DNA of 64,000 bases, from positions 1 to 64,000 of the forward strand of contig NZ_AUIP01000012.1 of NCBI RefSeq assembly GCF_000423765.1, in the 5' to 3' direction. The DNA comes from Streptococcus porci DSM 23759 (GTDB lineage: Bacteria; Bacillota; Bacilli; Lactobacillales; Streptococcaceae). Below, piece by piece: positions 26,236 through 35,786 of this stretch. The translations under genes were made by a program, and so were the position numbers. Position 1 is the stretch's first letter. Every line of letters begins with the position of its first letter. A model generated the notes under the pieces. It saw only the letters and a program-made list of their open reading frames with translations. It searched no databases and had not been told where the DNA came from.

Positions 26236-27141
26236 CTATTTAGTTATCATTTTAGCAAAAGTCCGAGCTTCTTTACGAACCCAAAAAAGACATGACCGCC
26301 CAAATCTAGCAAAATCTCCTCTGAACTTTCTGTATTCAAAAATATCGGGGGCCCTGAAATCTGTCCGAGCTCGTCTCCGAAAATCTGGATCATGATGGTT
26401 GACTGGTAATACATCGAGTTCCCAATGGCGCTCGTTATTTTGACTGGCATAGTTAAAACTAGCGCCATTGATAATTCCAGCCTCAGTTACCATTTCAGGA
26501 TCAAGTTCATTGAGAAATCTCCCCGAACTATTCAGAATAAACTCTGTGTGAAAATGCTGCAAAATTTTGATATTATAACTCCTTTTGCCATCGGGAAAAT
26601 GAACCTTACCACCTCTAAAAGCCAACTTATTGTGTAAACGAGCCGATTCAGTCAAATCGTAGGAACGATTGCTCAGATACTTGGCTAGACTTTCAGCATC
26701 TGTCATCTTCCCTCTACGAAAATGTTGGCGAACATACTCCGCCTGATGGCTAGAAATCACATAGCGTAGCTGATGAATCTGTCTAGCAAACTTCTCCTTT
26801 TGAGACAAGCTGTCGCCAGGAAAAGCTTGATCGACCAGCTCTGCAATCTCCCTCCAAAAAAAAGAATCTGGTGACAGGTCAGGATAGATATTAGAAAGGA
26901 TAGACTGCGTCTGGGCAATTTCTCCTGTCAACTCAGAGAAATTTAGAAGTTCTAGCACTAATACGAGCAAGTCCCTTGGTCCTTTTTGCCTTTTGTCAAT
27001 TTGCCAGAGACATTCAAAGCTTGGCGAACCTAGACGGGGATCAATCACTGTCAACTGTCCCAATTTTTGAAGGGCTTGCGCTGACCAAGATAGATTGAAA
27101 AATCGTTTTAATTGTAGGTATCTGAGCCAAACTTCTTGCAT
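26236..27141 (-). CDS. DUF3114-like chromosomal protein
   Basis: A 301-residue soluble, Arg/Phe-rich protein. It resembles the streptococcal DUF3114 family in its C-terminal half (HTEFILNSSGRFLNELDPE; GASFNYASQNNERHWELDVLPVNHHDPDFRR). The role of the family is unknown. GAAGGAGG precedes ATG 27141. The ICE junction lies just downstream of its stop, so the reading frame seems intact and insertion happened behind the gene. Confidence 0.6.
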   Translation of the reverse strand: MQEVWLRYLQLKRFFNLSWSAQALQKLGQLTVIDPRLGSPSFECLWQIDKRQKGPRDLLVLVLELLNFSELTGEIAQTQSILSNIYPDLSPDSFFWREIAELVDQAFPGDSLSQKEKFARQIHQLRYVISSHQAEYVRQHFRRGKMTDAESLAKYLSNRSYDLTESARLHNKLAFRGGKVHFPDGKRSYNIKILQHFHTEFILNSSGRFLNELDPEMVTEAGIINGASFNYASQNNERHWELDVLPVNHHDPDFRRRARTDFRAPDIFEYRKFRGDFARFGRSCLFWVRKEARTFAKMITK

Positions 27142-27165
27142 GACTCCTCCTTCCTTGCATCTCCC

Positions 27166-27495
27166 TTATCTCTCAAAGGAGATAAATCGTGTTCCTTGAT
27201 AAGTCAGTTTTCCCAAATCTCCTTCAGCAAGATAGGCAAAAATTTTCGAAGGCACCTTAAACTCTTTGCGACTACCATCGCCAAATTCAAAAGTCACAAA
27301 ATATCAAGTGACCGCCCGACTTTGATTACCACCTGAAATAGACTGGCGTTTGGTGATTACTTTGGCCATATCGATTTCCTGCGGCAACTGATTATTTTGG
27401 TGCCAAGTCCATAGTCTCCTCAACAACTGAAAGACGATAAGGGCAAAGACAAGCCCCATAAAAACGTGAACAAATAGGAAATGCACATCACCCAT
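27166..27495 (-). pseudogene. DUF2500-type membrane protein gene with one in-frame TGA
   Basis: The first part (63 residues) has a membrane helix (FVHVFMGLVFALIVFQLL) and reads KRQSISGGNQSRAVT; then TGA (27304-27306). The same frame continues YFVTFEFGDGSRKEF and ends GDLGKLTYQGTRFISFER, the conserved end of DUF2500 proteins. So only one nonsense codon breaks the gene; there is no frameshift. ATG 27495 has a modest CGGAGA site. It could be a recent mutation or a sequencing error. Confidence 0.75.
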
Positions 27496-27527
27496 AATCC
27501 CAATCTCCGTTTTTCTATTATTATAAC

Positions 27528-27556
27528 AAAAAAGAAAAGCCCTTTCGAGCTTTTCC
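27528..27556 (-). terminator. Terminator of the fru operon
   Basis: Minus strand GAAAAGCTC-GAAA-GGGCTTTTC followed by TTTTTTG, 8 bp after the fruA stop codon. A clear intrinsic terminator for fruR-fruK-fruA. Confidence 0.8.
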
Positions 27557-27563
27557 TAATCAA

Positions 27564-29510
27564 TTATTTAGCTTTACGAAGGTATCCAAACAGCACACCA
27601 GATACCACTGCTCCGATAAGAACAAAGGCAAGGTAAAGGAATGGATTTGAAGTCAAAGCAATAACGAAGATACCTCCATGTGGCGCCATCAATTTGATAC
27701 CTGCAAGTCCAACAAGTCCACCTGCAAGGGCAGAACCTGCGATAAAGCTTGGGATAGCACGTGCTGGGTCAGCAGCCGCAAATGGAATCGCACCTTCTGT
27801 AATGAAAGACAGACCCATGATAATGTTTGTCAAACCAGAATCGCGTTCTTCAGATGTGAATTTATCCTTGTTAAGAAGGGTAGCAACGAATACTGCCAAT
27901 GGTGGCACCATACCACCAGCCATAACAGCTGCCATAACGATTGAACCACCGCTTGTTACTGATGCTGCCAAAGTACCGGTACCAAAGACATATGCCGCTT
28001 TGTTGATTGGACCACCCATATCAACAGCCATCATACCACCGACAAGGAGACCAAGAAGAACCGCCGAGCTACCAGATAGTCCGTTCAAGAAATCATTAAG
28101 GGCAGTATTGATTGCTGACATTGGAATGTTTACAGCCAACATTAGAAGCCCTGTCAAGATAGTTCCAAAGAGAGGCAAGATAAGGATTGATTTTGCACCT
28201 TCCAATGAGCGGGGAACTTTAACATATTTCTTAAGAGCAAGGACAAGATAACCAGCAAGGAAACCACCAACAAGTGCTCCAAGGAAACCTGAAGGAACTC
28301 CTGAAAGACCTGAAGTTGCCTCGCCACCAGCAGCGTATGCGATTTTACCATAAGCCAAACCGTTTGAAGCAATGGCACCTGCAACGAAACCAGCTACCAT
28401 ACCTGGTTTTTCAGCGATTGAGTAGGCCACATATCCAGCAAAAACTGGAATCATAAAGCCAAAAGCAGCCTGACCAATCTTCATAAAGGTTGATGAAATT
28501 TCATGATAAGAACCAAGGTTGCCAAGTTGATCCTTTGGAACGCCCAAAATATTATCAAATAGAAAGGCAAGGGCAATCATGATACCGCCACCGATAACAA
28601 ATGGAAGCATTTGAGAAACACCTGACATCAAGTGTTTGTAGAAGGCTTGACCAGCAGAAAGTTTTTCTTCTGATTGGACACTTGCTTCTCCTTCTTTAGC
28701 CACGTAAGTGTCAGCTTTTCCTTCAAGGATGATGTTAATGAGTTCTTCTGTTTTCTTAATACCATCGGCTACTGGACGGTTTACCAGCGGTTTACCATTG
28801 AAACGGGGCATATCAACTGCCTTGTCAGCTGCAATGATAACCCCTTTAGCTTTGGCAATATCGTCAGCTGTCAATTTGTTACCAACACCGGACGCACCGT
28901 TTGTCTCAACCTTGATAGCTACACCCATTTCAGCAGCAACTTTTTTAAGTGATTCTTCTGCCATGTATGTGTGGGCAATTCCTGTTGTACATGCTGTTAC
29001 AGCGACGATGAAATCTTGACCTTCAACAGGAGCTACAACTGCTTCAGCGTCAGCTTTCTCAGAAGCAGCGTCAAAGACAGCAATCACTTCTTCTGGAGTT
29101 CTAGCCGCACGAAGTTTGTCCGCAAACCCATCTTTCAAAAGGTATTGTGACAATTCAGCTAGAGCAGCTAAGTGCGTATCGTTAGCCCCTTGAGGAGCAG
29201 CAATCATAAAGAACAAATCAGTCGGTTGCCCATCAAGTGATGCGTAATCAACACCCTTACTTGATTTGGCAAAGAGAACTGCTGGCTCAGCTACCACAAT
29301 ATTTTTAGCATGTGGCATGGCAATACCATCACCAAGACCAGTTGTCATTTGCTCTTCACGAGCCATGATGCCTTTTTTGAAGGTCTCAAAGTCGTGGACA
29401 ATATCTTTTTCAACTAGATTGGTAATCATCTCATCGATTGCCGCTTCTTTAGTGATAGCTTGAAGATCAAGCAACATCAAGTCTTTTTTCAATAAATCTT
29501 GAATTTTCAT
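27564..29510 (-). CDS. fruA: PTS fructose transporter subunit EIIABC
   Basis: A 648-residue fructose permease that imports fructose and makes fructose 1-phosphate. IIA comes first (about 1-145; phospho-His H67 in AMPHAKN), then IIB (about 165-260; phospho-Cys C174 in VAVTACTTGIAHT), then the membrane IIC part (about 290-648). The order and length fit the fused EIIABC of streptococci. It overlaps fruK by 4 bp (ATGA) and is the last gene of the operon. Confidence 0.95.
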   Translation of the reverse strand: MKIQDLLKKDLMLLDLQAITKEAAIDEMITNLVEKDIVHDFETFKKGIMAREEQMTTGLGDGIAMPHAKNIVVAEPAVLFAKSSKGVDYASLDGQPTDLFFMIAAPQGANDTHLAALAELSQYLLKDGFADKLRAARTPEEVIAVFDAASEKADAEAVVAPVEGQDFIVAVTACTTGIAHTYMAEESLKKVAAEMGVAIKVETNGASGVGNKLTADDIAKAKGVIIAADKAVDMPRFNGKPLVNRPVADGIKKTEELINIILEGKADTYVAKEGEASVQSEEKLSAGQAFYKHLMSGVSQMLPFVIGGGIMIALAFLFDNILGVPKDQLGNLGSYHEISSTFMKIGQAAFGFMIPVFAGYVAYSIAEKPGMVAGFVAGAIASNGLAYGKIAYAAGGEATSGLSGVPSGFLGALVGGFLAGYLVLALKKYVKVPRSLEGAKSILILPLFGTILTGLLMLAVNIPMSAINTALNDFLNGLSGSSAVLLGLLVGGMMAVDMGGPINKAAYVFGTGTLAASVTSGGSIVMAAVMAGGMVPPLAVFVATLLNKDKFTSEERDSGLTNIIMGLSFITEGAIPFAAADPARAIPSFIAGSALAGGLVGLAGIKLMAPHGGIFVIALTSNPFLYLAFVLIGAVVSGVLFGYLRKAK

Positions 29511-30418
29511 CGTTTTTCTACCTCTACTTTTTCAAAAGTCTCTTTAATAAAGTCAATACTTGCCAAATCGTCAGAAAAGGCAGTTGCTGTACCACAAGCC
29601 ACACCCCATTTGAGGGCCTCAAGTGGATTACCAGATGCTATAAACTCTCCTGTAAAGCCAGCCACCATCGAGTCTCCAGCACCAACCGAATTTTTCACCT
29701 GTCCTCTGATTGGTTTGGCGAAATAAGCCGCTTCAGGAGTGACTAGAAGGGCTCCGTCACCAGCCATTGAGACAATAACGTTTTGAGCACCCTTGGCTAA
29801 AATCTGACGAGCATACCTTTCAACATCGTCAATGCCATTAAGCTCAACATCAAAAATAGCTGCCAGTTCATGATTATTAGGTTTCACTAAAAGTGGCTGG
29901 TAGACCAAGCTATCTAGCAAGGTCTGGCCTTCAAAGTCACAAACCACTTGAGCGCCAGCATTTTTCACCAGAGGAATCAGTCGGTTATAGACCTGATTAC
30001 CGAGGTTACTTGGCGCCGAACCTGCAAAAACAACGACATCCTCTGGTGTCACTTGAGATAAAAGTTCCTCCAGTTCAGCCAGCTGTTTGTCTGTGATGAT
30101 TGGCCCCGTACCATTGATTTCTGTTTCATGGTCCGCCTTAATTTTGACATTAATGCGGGTGTCTTGGTCAACTTGAACAAACTTGGTTTTGATGCCTTCA
30201 GCAGCCAAACCTTCTGTCACAAAGCGACCAGTAAATCCGCCCATGAACCCAGTTGCTGTACTGTCATATCCCAGCCTTTGCAGAATGCGACTGACGTTGA
30301 TTCCCTTTCCTCCGGCAAACTTATCATCGCTCTCCATACGGTTGACAGCTCCGATTTCCAGAGCATCCAGGCGGACGATAAAGTCAATAGAAGGATTTAG
30401 GGTTACTGTATAAATCAT
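29507..30418 (-). CDS. fruK: 1-phosphofructokinase
   Basis: A 303-residue PfkB-family kinase that converts fructose 1-phosphate to fructose 1,6-bisphosphate. The N-terminus MIYTVTLNPSIDFIV and GGKGINVSR, and the ATP/anion-hole motif GAGDSMVAGF near residue 250, are typical. It overlaps fruR by 4 bp and fruA by 4 bp, so the three genes are one translationally coupled operon. Confidence 0.95.
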   Translation of the reverse strand: MIYTVTLNPSIDFIVRLDALEIGAVNRMESDDKFAGGKGINVSRILQRLGYDSTATGFMGGFTGRFVTEGLAAEGIKTKFVQVDQDTRINVKIKADHETEINGTGPIITDKQLAELEELLSQVTPEDVVVFAGSAPSNLGNQVYNRLIPLVKNAGAQVVCDFEGQTLLDSLVYQPLLVKPNNHELAAIFDVELNGIDDVERYARQILAKGAQNVIVSMAGDGALLVTPEAAYFAKPIRGQVKNSVGAGDSMVAGFTGEFIASGNPLEALKWGVACGTATAFSDDLASIDFIKETFEKVEVEKR

Positions 30419-31134
30419 ACTTCAATTACCCTCGTTTTTTCTTTTATTTCTTGGAAAATGGCAGAGCTGCTTTCAGAGGTCAGTAGCGTTACCTTTTCAA
30501 TAGGTGCAACTTTGACAAAGGAGACCTGCCCAAATTTTGACGGATCAACTAGAATGAAACTCTCTTTAGCGTTGTCAATAACTGCCCTCTTAACCATAGC
30601 CTCCTCAAAATCAGGAGTAGTCAAATAGCCAGCGTCAACGCCGTTCATGCCCAGAAAAGCCTTGTCAAAATTAAGGTGTTCTATTTGCGCTACCGCTGCT
30701 TGACCAACGCTAGCATCGGTGGTTAATTTCACAAAACCGCCAATAATAATGGTCTTAATCCCCTTGTCAATCAAGTGACTCGCGTGATGAACCGAATTGG
30801 TCACCACCGTCACTGTCATATCTGTCAATGCCTCAATCAAGAGTGCCGTTGTCGTACCAGCATCTACAAAAATCACATCGTTGGGATGAATTTCTGCTAG
30901 CGCTCGATTAACAATTTTTGCCTTTTCTTGAATGTTTTTGACAGATTTTTGAAGATTACTGGGTTCATCTCTCAGAGCCTGTAAACTTTCCGCACCGCCA
31001 TGAACACGTCGCAGTTTGTTTTCTGCCTCTAATTGATCTAAATCCCTTCGAACCGTTGATTCCGAGGTTTCGAGTAAGCCGACCAACTCTTCCAAGGTGG
31101 CAAATTTGTCCTCTGCTAGCTTGTCCATAATCAC
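30415..31134 (-). CDS. fruR: DeoR-family fructose operon repressor
   Basis: A DeoR regulator: N-terminal winged helix (FATLEELVGLLETSESTVRRDL) and C-terminal sugar-phosphate sensor domain (DAGTTTALLIEAL). Fructose 1-phosphate is the usual effector. The family normally begins with about eight more residues (LKSERKQV), which are present here, but the codon at the expected start (31156-31158) is ATC, not ATG, although a strong AGGAGG lies 8 bp before it. ATG 31134 or GTG 31140 may be used instead, or ATC may start poorly. It is the first gene of the operon. Confidence 0.85.
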   Translation of the reverse strand: MIMDKLAEDKFATLEELVGLLETSESTVRRDLDQLEAENKLRRVHGGAESLQALRDEPSNLQKSVKNIQEKAKIVNRALAEIHPNDVIFVDAGTTTALLIEALTDMTVTVVTNSVHHASHLIDKGIKTIIIGGFVKLTTDASVGQAAVAQIEHLNFDKAFLGMNGVDAGYLTTPDFEEAMVKRAVIDNAKESFILVDPSKFGQVSFVKVAPIEKVTLLTSESSSAIFQEIKEKTRVIEV

Positions 31135-31172
31135 CTGCTTACGCTCAGATTTTAAGATAGGAACACCTCCTT

Positions 31173-31186
31173 TGCAATCGTTTACA
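31173..31186 (-). promoter_or_regulatory. cre site in the fru leader
   Basis: Minus strand TGTAAACGATTGCA matches the cre consensus TGWAANCGNTNWCA at 13 of 14 positions. It lies downstream of the -10, where bound CcpA would block transcription during growth on glucose. Confidence 0.65.
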
Positions 31187-31191
31187 GTTTT

Positions 31192-31219
31192 ATTTTACAT
31201 CATTTTCCTCCAAAGTCAA
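31192..31219 (-). promoter_or_regulatory. Promoter of the fru operon
   Basis: Minus strand TTGACT (31219-31214), a 16-bp spacer and TAAAAT (31197-31192). It is followed by the cre site and the fruR ribosome site. Confidence 0.6.
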
Positions 31220-31254
31220 GCAATATCTATCAAAAACATTCAAAAAATTGTTAA

Positions 31255-31280
31255 GAGCCGTCTTTTAGTAAACGGCTCTC
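31255..31280 (-). terminator. Terminator after the GyrI-like/AraC gene
   Basis: Minus strand AGAGCCGT / ACGGCTCT stem with an 11-base loop, followed after five bases by TTTTTTG. It lies just after the stop at 31285. Confidence 0.55.
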
Positions 31281-31284
31281 CCTA

Positions 31285-32118
31285 TTATTTGATAATTGGT
31301 ATCCAGAGTTCCATCTCGTAGTCAGGGTGGTACATGTCACCCTCCCTATAAACTTCAAAATCTGGCGCTCCTGAGTGTCGGTATCCTGTTTCTGGGAAGA
31401 AAACTTCTAGGACATATTTCCAAGCTTTATGAATAGAGTCTGGAATCGAACCTTTAACTGGGATGACGGCGTATTCAGCCGCCTCTACCTCTAAGATAAA
31501 GAGATTTAATTCTTTAGCTTTTTCCTTATCAGTCACGTCGTAAGCTGCCATGTAGTTGATTAGGTTTTCTTCTTTAACATCTAGGCAAACACCATAAGAT
31601 TGCCCATTTCCGAGACTTTCTAACCCTGCAAGAGAATGCTTATCATAGAGCTTGTCCCATGCTGACGGGCAAAGACTATTCGTAATATTTTCCAGTAATA
31701 TCCCCGCTACTGTAAAAGCTGTTTTTCTTTCAATTTTGATGTCCATATCTTTTCCTCCTGTGATTTTCAGTGATAATTGAATGGGTGGAAAGATCTTGTA
31801 AGCCTTTCATTGCCTAACTTGAGAGGGTGTAGAATTGTGAAACTTCTTAAAGGCTGCGCTGAAAGCATCCGCCGAATCATAGCCGTATTTGATAGCAATA
31901 TCGATAATTTTATCAGACGTTTGAGTCAAATCATAAACAGCTTGTGAAAGCCTACGATTGCGCAAATACTCTGTCAAAGTCATGTCAGCTAAGACCGAAA
32001 ATAGCCGGCTAAACATTGCGTAAGAATAACCTGATAGCTGTTGGATCTTCTTATAGTCTATCTCCGAATCCAGCACAGTTTCTAGATATTTCATAGTTTG
32101 GTTAAAGTGATGCATCAT
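31285..32118 (-). pseudogene. AraC-type regulator with GyrI-like domain, split by one in-frame TGA
   Basis: The first 103 residues are an AraC DNA-binding part with two helix-turn-helix motifs (YKKIQQLSGYSYAMFSRLF; IIDIAIKYGYDSADAFSAAF) ending NSTPSQVRQ, then TGA (31807-31809). The frame continues without break, KAYKIFPPIQLSLKITGG, into MDIKIERKTAFTVAG and a GyrI-like effector domain (residues about 125-277) ending ELWIPIIK. Intact relatives of about 280 residues have Gly or a similar residue there. The second part has its own AGGAGG and ATG at 31746 and may still be made as a 153-residue effector-binding protein. Confidence 0.75.
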
Positions 32119-32256
32119 TTATGACAATACCAAGAACGACGAGAAAGCTCGGGTTCAGTTCCTTTCTTCACCTCTCACTGAGAGTATAGCAAAATTCAGA
32201 ACAGCTCATCCTAGAATTTTTGTACAAGTTTTATTGGATAAGAAGAGAATTGCAAA

Positions 32257-32279
32257 ACCGCCTCTCCTGAGAAAGGCGG
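32257..32279 (-). terminator. Terminator after the ferredoxin-NADP reductase gene
   Basis: Minus strand ACCGCCTTTCTC / GAGAGGCGGT stem with a short loop followed by TTTTGC, 10 bp after the stop codon. Confidence 0.7.
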
Positions 32280-32288
32280 TCATCATCA

Positions 32289-33284
32289 TTAGTCGTTAAT
32301 AAGCGAAGTGGAATGCACTGGTCGATTATCCTTATCTGGATAGGCATATTTGATAGCCTCATTGACTGCGATCGGCGCTTCACCAAATCCTGTGGCAATC
32401 AACTCCACCTTTCCTTCATAATCAGCTGCATCACCGATAGCAAAGACTCCCTCTTGACTGGTTTGGAAAGTCTGTGATACGTGAATTGAACTGCGTTTGT
32501 AGTCTACATTCCAATTTTTGAGATTTTTATTATTTGTTGAAAAGCCAAAGCTAACAATTAGAGCATCTAGCGGTAGGGTGATTGTCTCCTCTGACTTGAC
32601 TTTTTGGACAGTCAAGCAGGTCGCTCTGCCATTTTCCCCCAAAATAGAAAGGGGGAAGTAAGGAGTTAGAACTTGAACAGTTGAATTTTCCATGACCTCA
32701 ACGCTATGCTCATGGGCACGGAAGGAATCTCGGCGATGAACCACCGTCACACTCTCAGCGATAGGCTCGAGGGCATTGGCCCAATCAACTGCTGAATCTC
32801 CGCCTCCACAGATGACTACCTTTTTACCTGCAAACTGATCCAACTTGTGAACATTGTAGTAGAGATTGGTATCCGCATAGAGCTCTTCATCTTCTAACCC
32901 TAAGGGACGTGGCGCAAAGGCTCCGTTTCCACAAGCGATAATGATTGAGCGTGACAAATGCTCAGCCTTATTGGTCTGAATATGAAAGATTCCACCAACC
33001 TTTTCAAAACTTTGCACTTCTTCTTTTAAACAAATAGCTGTGCTATCTTTGAAACGCTCCAACTGAGCAACTAATTTCTCGGTAAGCTCATTCCCAGTTG
33101 TGACAGGATAAGCTGGGATGTCATAGATTTTTTTCTCTGGGTAGAGGACAGCAGGTTGTCCCCCTAGCTCAGATAAACTCTCAATGATTTTAACGTCCAT
33201 ACCGCGAAGCCCTGCGTAAAAGGCTGCCCAAAGACCGACTGGTCCTCCTCCGATAATGGTGATGTCATAAATTTTTTCTGTCAT
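32289..33284 (-). CDS. Ferredoxin--NADP(+) reductase (TrxB-like, YumC type)
   Basis: A 331-residue flavoprotein of the thioredoxin-reductase-like FNR family that moves electrons between NADPH and ferredoxin or flavodoxin. It has the FAD motif [16 protein letters not shown], the NADPH motif [14 protein letters not shown] and the end motif [19 protein letters not shown]. The CxxC of true thioredoxin reductases is missing ([10 protein letters not shown] instead), as expected for FNR. ATG 33284 with GAGG upstream gives the usual MTEKIYD start; a longer frame to 33341 overlaps the GNAT remnant. It ends the rimM-trmD transcription unit. Confidence 0.9.
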   Translation of the reverse strand: MTEKIYDITIIGGGPVGLWAAFYAGLRGMDVKIIESLSELGGQPAVLYPEKKIYDIPAYPVTTGNELTEKLVAQLERFKDSTAICLKEEVQSFEKVGGIFHIQTNKAEHLSRSIIIACGNGAFAPRPLGLEDEELYADTNLYYNVHKLDQFAGKKVVICGGGDSAVDWANALEPIAESVTVVHRRDSFRAHEHSVEVMENSTVQVLTPYFPLSILGENGRATCLTVQKVKSEETITLPLDALIVSFGFSTNNKNLKNWNVDYKRSSIHVSQTFQTSQEGVFAIGDAADYEGKVELIATGFGEAPIAVNEAIKYAYPDKDNRPVHSTSLIND

Positions 33285-33301
33285 ACGTCCTCTATTTCTA
33301 A

Positions 33302-33813
33302 TTACAACTGTCGTCGCAGATAGAGCGAGCTTGGCCCACATTCTATCGCCTTATTATCTTTAGCATATTGAAAGACAAAGCCCTGTTTTTCATAAAAAGC
33401 TTGCCCAATATGATTGCCTTCCGTAAGCGCACTAATCCATTGTTCCTTTATCCCATAAACTTCTTTTTGATAGGCAATAAAACCATCTAATAAGGCCGTG
33501 CCAATCACTTGTCATTTAAGCTCTGGTGTCATATAAAACACATAGATGTGACCTACTTTTTGCTCATCAATGCACCACCGATACAGCCGATGACCTGATA
33601 ATCCTTTTCTGCTACCCAATAACCGTGAAAATAAGGGGTGTTTCCCCTAATCTCCCTAGTCACACGCTCCTTATGATAGTAGTCGGCAATCACCCTGTCA
33701 ATGTAACTCTGTGGATATAGTTCTTTATAGGTTGACTGCCAAGCAGCACTACAAATGTCTATGATTGCAGAAACATCGCTTACTTCTGCTCGCCTGATTA
33801 GCAATGCTGTCAT
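33302..33813 (-). pseudogene. GNAT-family acetyltransferase, frameshifted and with an in-frame TGA
   Basis: The first fragment (LLIRRAEVSDVSAIIDICSA to CIGGALMSKK) is an acetyltransferase start. A one-base shift near 33560 is needed to continue as DEQKVGHIYVFYMTPELK, then a TGA (33512-33514), then QVIGTALLDGFIAYQ, the acetyl-CoA-binding part, and GNHIGQAFYEKQGF. So at least one frameshift and one nonsense codon inactivate it. It still sits in the trmD unit between the alpha/beta hydrolase and FNR genes. Confidence 0.75.
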
Positions 33814-33825
33814 AAGCTTCCTCCT

Positions 33826-34455
33826 TTACCTAGAGCCAATCTCCTGCAAAAATGAGGCAATGGTTTGTGCTAGTCCCTTTGGATTTTCTTTATTACTCTC
33901 ATGCCCTGTACGGGGGAGAATCGCCAGCCTAGCATGTGGCATAAGAGCCAACAACTCTTTTGAAGTTTTAAGATTGATCTTATCTCTATCACCACAAATT
34001 AGCTGACAGGGAACTTGAGACCTTTTCAAGGTTTCAGTCAAATCAAAGTTAGCCATTCCCTGATAAAAGGATAGGACATTGGCCTTATCCACCCCATGCT
34101 TTTTAAAAAAGGATTTGGGAAATAACCTAAATAAGCTCACTTGAAACTGATAAGCTTTATTATGTTTGAAACGGTATTGCCCCGCGCAAGCAACTATCCC
34201 CTTGAGATAAGTACTAGGATGTTCAAGTAAAGACAAGGCTAACATAGCCCCTAGAGATAAGCCAATGACCACAGTATCTTCCTCAAAATCTTCAATCATT
34301 TCATGTAAGCACTGACTTAGGATATCTAGATTTTTAGGTAAACGCCCCTTGTCAAAAAGTTCCAGACAAGAAACCTTATCGTCCGGAAAAGCTTGTATCA
34401 CTTTCTCCCAGCTATCTGGACCTTGCCCTAATCCATGTAAAAATATCAGGCGCAT
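33826..34455 (-). CDS. Alpha/beta hydrolase
   Basis: A 209-residue alpha/beta hydrolase. FLHGLGQGPDSWEKV is the oxyanion region, VVIGLSLGAMLAL holds the nucleophile elbow (GLSLG), and GDRDKINLKTSKELL and the late histidine in RTGHESNKENP give the acid and base. Substrate unknown. It starts one base after the YczE-like gene's stop and belongs to the trmD unit. Confidence 0.8.
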   Translation of the reverse strand: MRLIFLHGLGQGPDSWEKVIQAFPDDKVSCLELFDKGRLPKNLDILSQCLHEMIEDFEEDTVVIGLSLGAMLALSLLEHPSTYLKGIVACAGQYRFKHNKAYQFQVSLFRLFPKSFFKKHGVDKANVLSFYQGMANFDLTETLKRSQVPCQLICGDRDKINLKTSKELLALMPHARLAILPRTGHESNKENPKGLAQTIASFLQEIGSR

Positions 34456-35067
34456 CTAAGCCACCATCTTTAAGGAAATGGGATGAACCAAAGAAATAAT
34501 CTGCCCTGTCAAAACAACAGCAACAATGGTTCCAATCCCCATACCAAGGAGTCCCTGACCAGTAGCAAGACCAAGAATAGCCGCCAGTAGGACACACATG
34601 GCATCTAAAAGATTTTTCCCAATACCAAAACCTTTTTTTAGACTGATTCCGATAGCATTGGCTAGGCCATCTGGTGCACCAGGAAAAAGCTCTGAAACAA
34701 TTGTCAAGGAAGCCCCAATAGCAGTCAATAGGATACCTATCAATAAAAAGGAAACCTTGCCAGTCAGTAATTGCGGTCCTTGAATAAAACTATCAAAAAT
34801 CTGCAATAATAGACTAGATATAAAACTGGAAACTAGCTGTAGCCACTGGGAGACAGCAAAATGTTTCCCCAGTAATACTAGCTGTAAGACTACCATAATC
34901 GTATAGATAGCAAAACTAGTGATACCAATAGGAATGCCCATCATATCCGTAAGCCCATAAGGGATAGCCATAATAGCCGACATCCCCAAATTTGCCTTAG
35001 CATTAAGGCAAATCCCCAAAGCTAAAATGATATTTCCTAACAAATAGGCCCAAAATCGTTTTTTCAA
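34456..35067 (-). CDS. YczE/YitT-like integral membrane protein
   Basis: A 203-residue membrane protein with about five helices. It begins [21 protein letters not shown] and contains [16 protein letters not shown] and [19 protein letters not shown], which are typical of the YczE-like (DUF6198) family. The function is unknown; some relatives influence peptide synthesis or transport. It overlaps trmD by 4 bp. Confidence 0.7.
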   Translation of the reverse strand: MKKRFWAYLLGNIILALGICLNAKANLGMSAIMAIPYGLTDMMGIPIGITSFAIYTIMVVLQLVLLGKHFAVSQWLQLVSSFISSLLLQIFDSFIQGPQLLTGKVSFLLIGILLTAIGASLTIVSELFPGAPDGLANAIGISLKKGFGIGKNLLDAMCVLLAAILGLATGQGLLGMGIGTIVAVVLTGQIISLVHPISLKMVA

Positions 35068-35786
35068 ACGTCCCCCTCCTTCTTAATCTTATCCAAAATG
35101 TCCCTTTCTTCATCCGTGAAATCGTAAGTCTCCAGCAGATCTGGTCTGCGCTCTAAGGTTTTTTTCAGGCTTTGTTCCAAACGCCAGAGGCGGATATTCT
35201 CATGATGTCCTGACATGAGGACATCAGGCACAGTCATGCCACGAAAGTCATAGGGACGCGTGTATTGAGGATATTCCAAAAGACCTGATGAGAAGGAGTC
35301 GTCTTGATGACTAGCCTCTTTACCAATCACTTCTGGAATGAGGCGCACCGTCGCATCAACCATGGTCATGGCTGCCAATTCTCCACCTGTCAAAATAAAA
35401 TCTCCAAGAGAAATCTCATCGGTCACAAGCGTCTTGATGCGCTCGTCATAGCCCTCATAATGACCGCAGATGAAAATAAGCTCTTCCTCTTTTGATAAGT
35501 CTTCAGCGTAGCCTTGGTCAAAAGTAGCCCCCGCAGGATCAAGGAGAATCACACGGGGCTTTTTGGCGTCAATTTTCTCGATGGTATCAAAAATAGGCTG
35601 AGCACGAAGCAACATTCCTTGACCGCCACCATAGGGCTCATCGTCTACATGGCGAGCTTTCTCAGCATTCTCTCGAAAATTATGGTAATTAATCTCCAGC
35701 AATCCCTTTTCCTTAGCTTTACCGACAATGGAATGTTCAAGCGGTGCAAACATTTCAGGAAAAAGGGTTAGAATATCAATTTTCAT
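35064..35786 (-). CDS. trmD: tRNA (guanine-N1)-methyltransferase
   Basis: A 240-residue SPOUT methyltransferase that makes m1G37 in t[22 protein letters not shown] is the typical start; the knot region reads [12 protein letters not shown] and [40 protein letters not shown] is the usual tRNA-binding end part. ATG 35786 (GGAAGG upstream) overlaps rimM by 11 bp. The pair rimM-trmD is conserved in Firmicutes. Confidence 0.95.
   Translation of the reverse strand: MKIDILTLFPEMFAPLEHSIVGKAKEKGLLEINYHNFRENAEKARHVDDEPYGGGQGMLLRAQPIFDTIEKIDAKKPRVILLDPAGATFDQGYAEDLSKEEELIFICGHYEGYDERIKTLVTDEISLGDFILTGGELAAMTMVDATVRLIPEVIGKEASHQDDSFSSGLLEYPQYTRPYDFRGMTVPDVLMSGHHENIRLWRLEQSLKKTLERRPDLLETYDFTDEERDILDKIKKEGDV

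Noticed and set aside
27678..30413. Plus-strand open frames across the fru operon
   Set aside because: They mirror the codon pattern of fruA and fruK on the other strand and lack ribosome sites and family features.
27166..33514. In-frame TGA codons as selenocysteine or stop-codon recoding
   Set aside because: No selenocysteine-type hairpin or redox context is seen, and trmD, rhaBAD and others nearby end or read normally; nonsense mutation is simpler.
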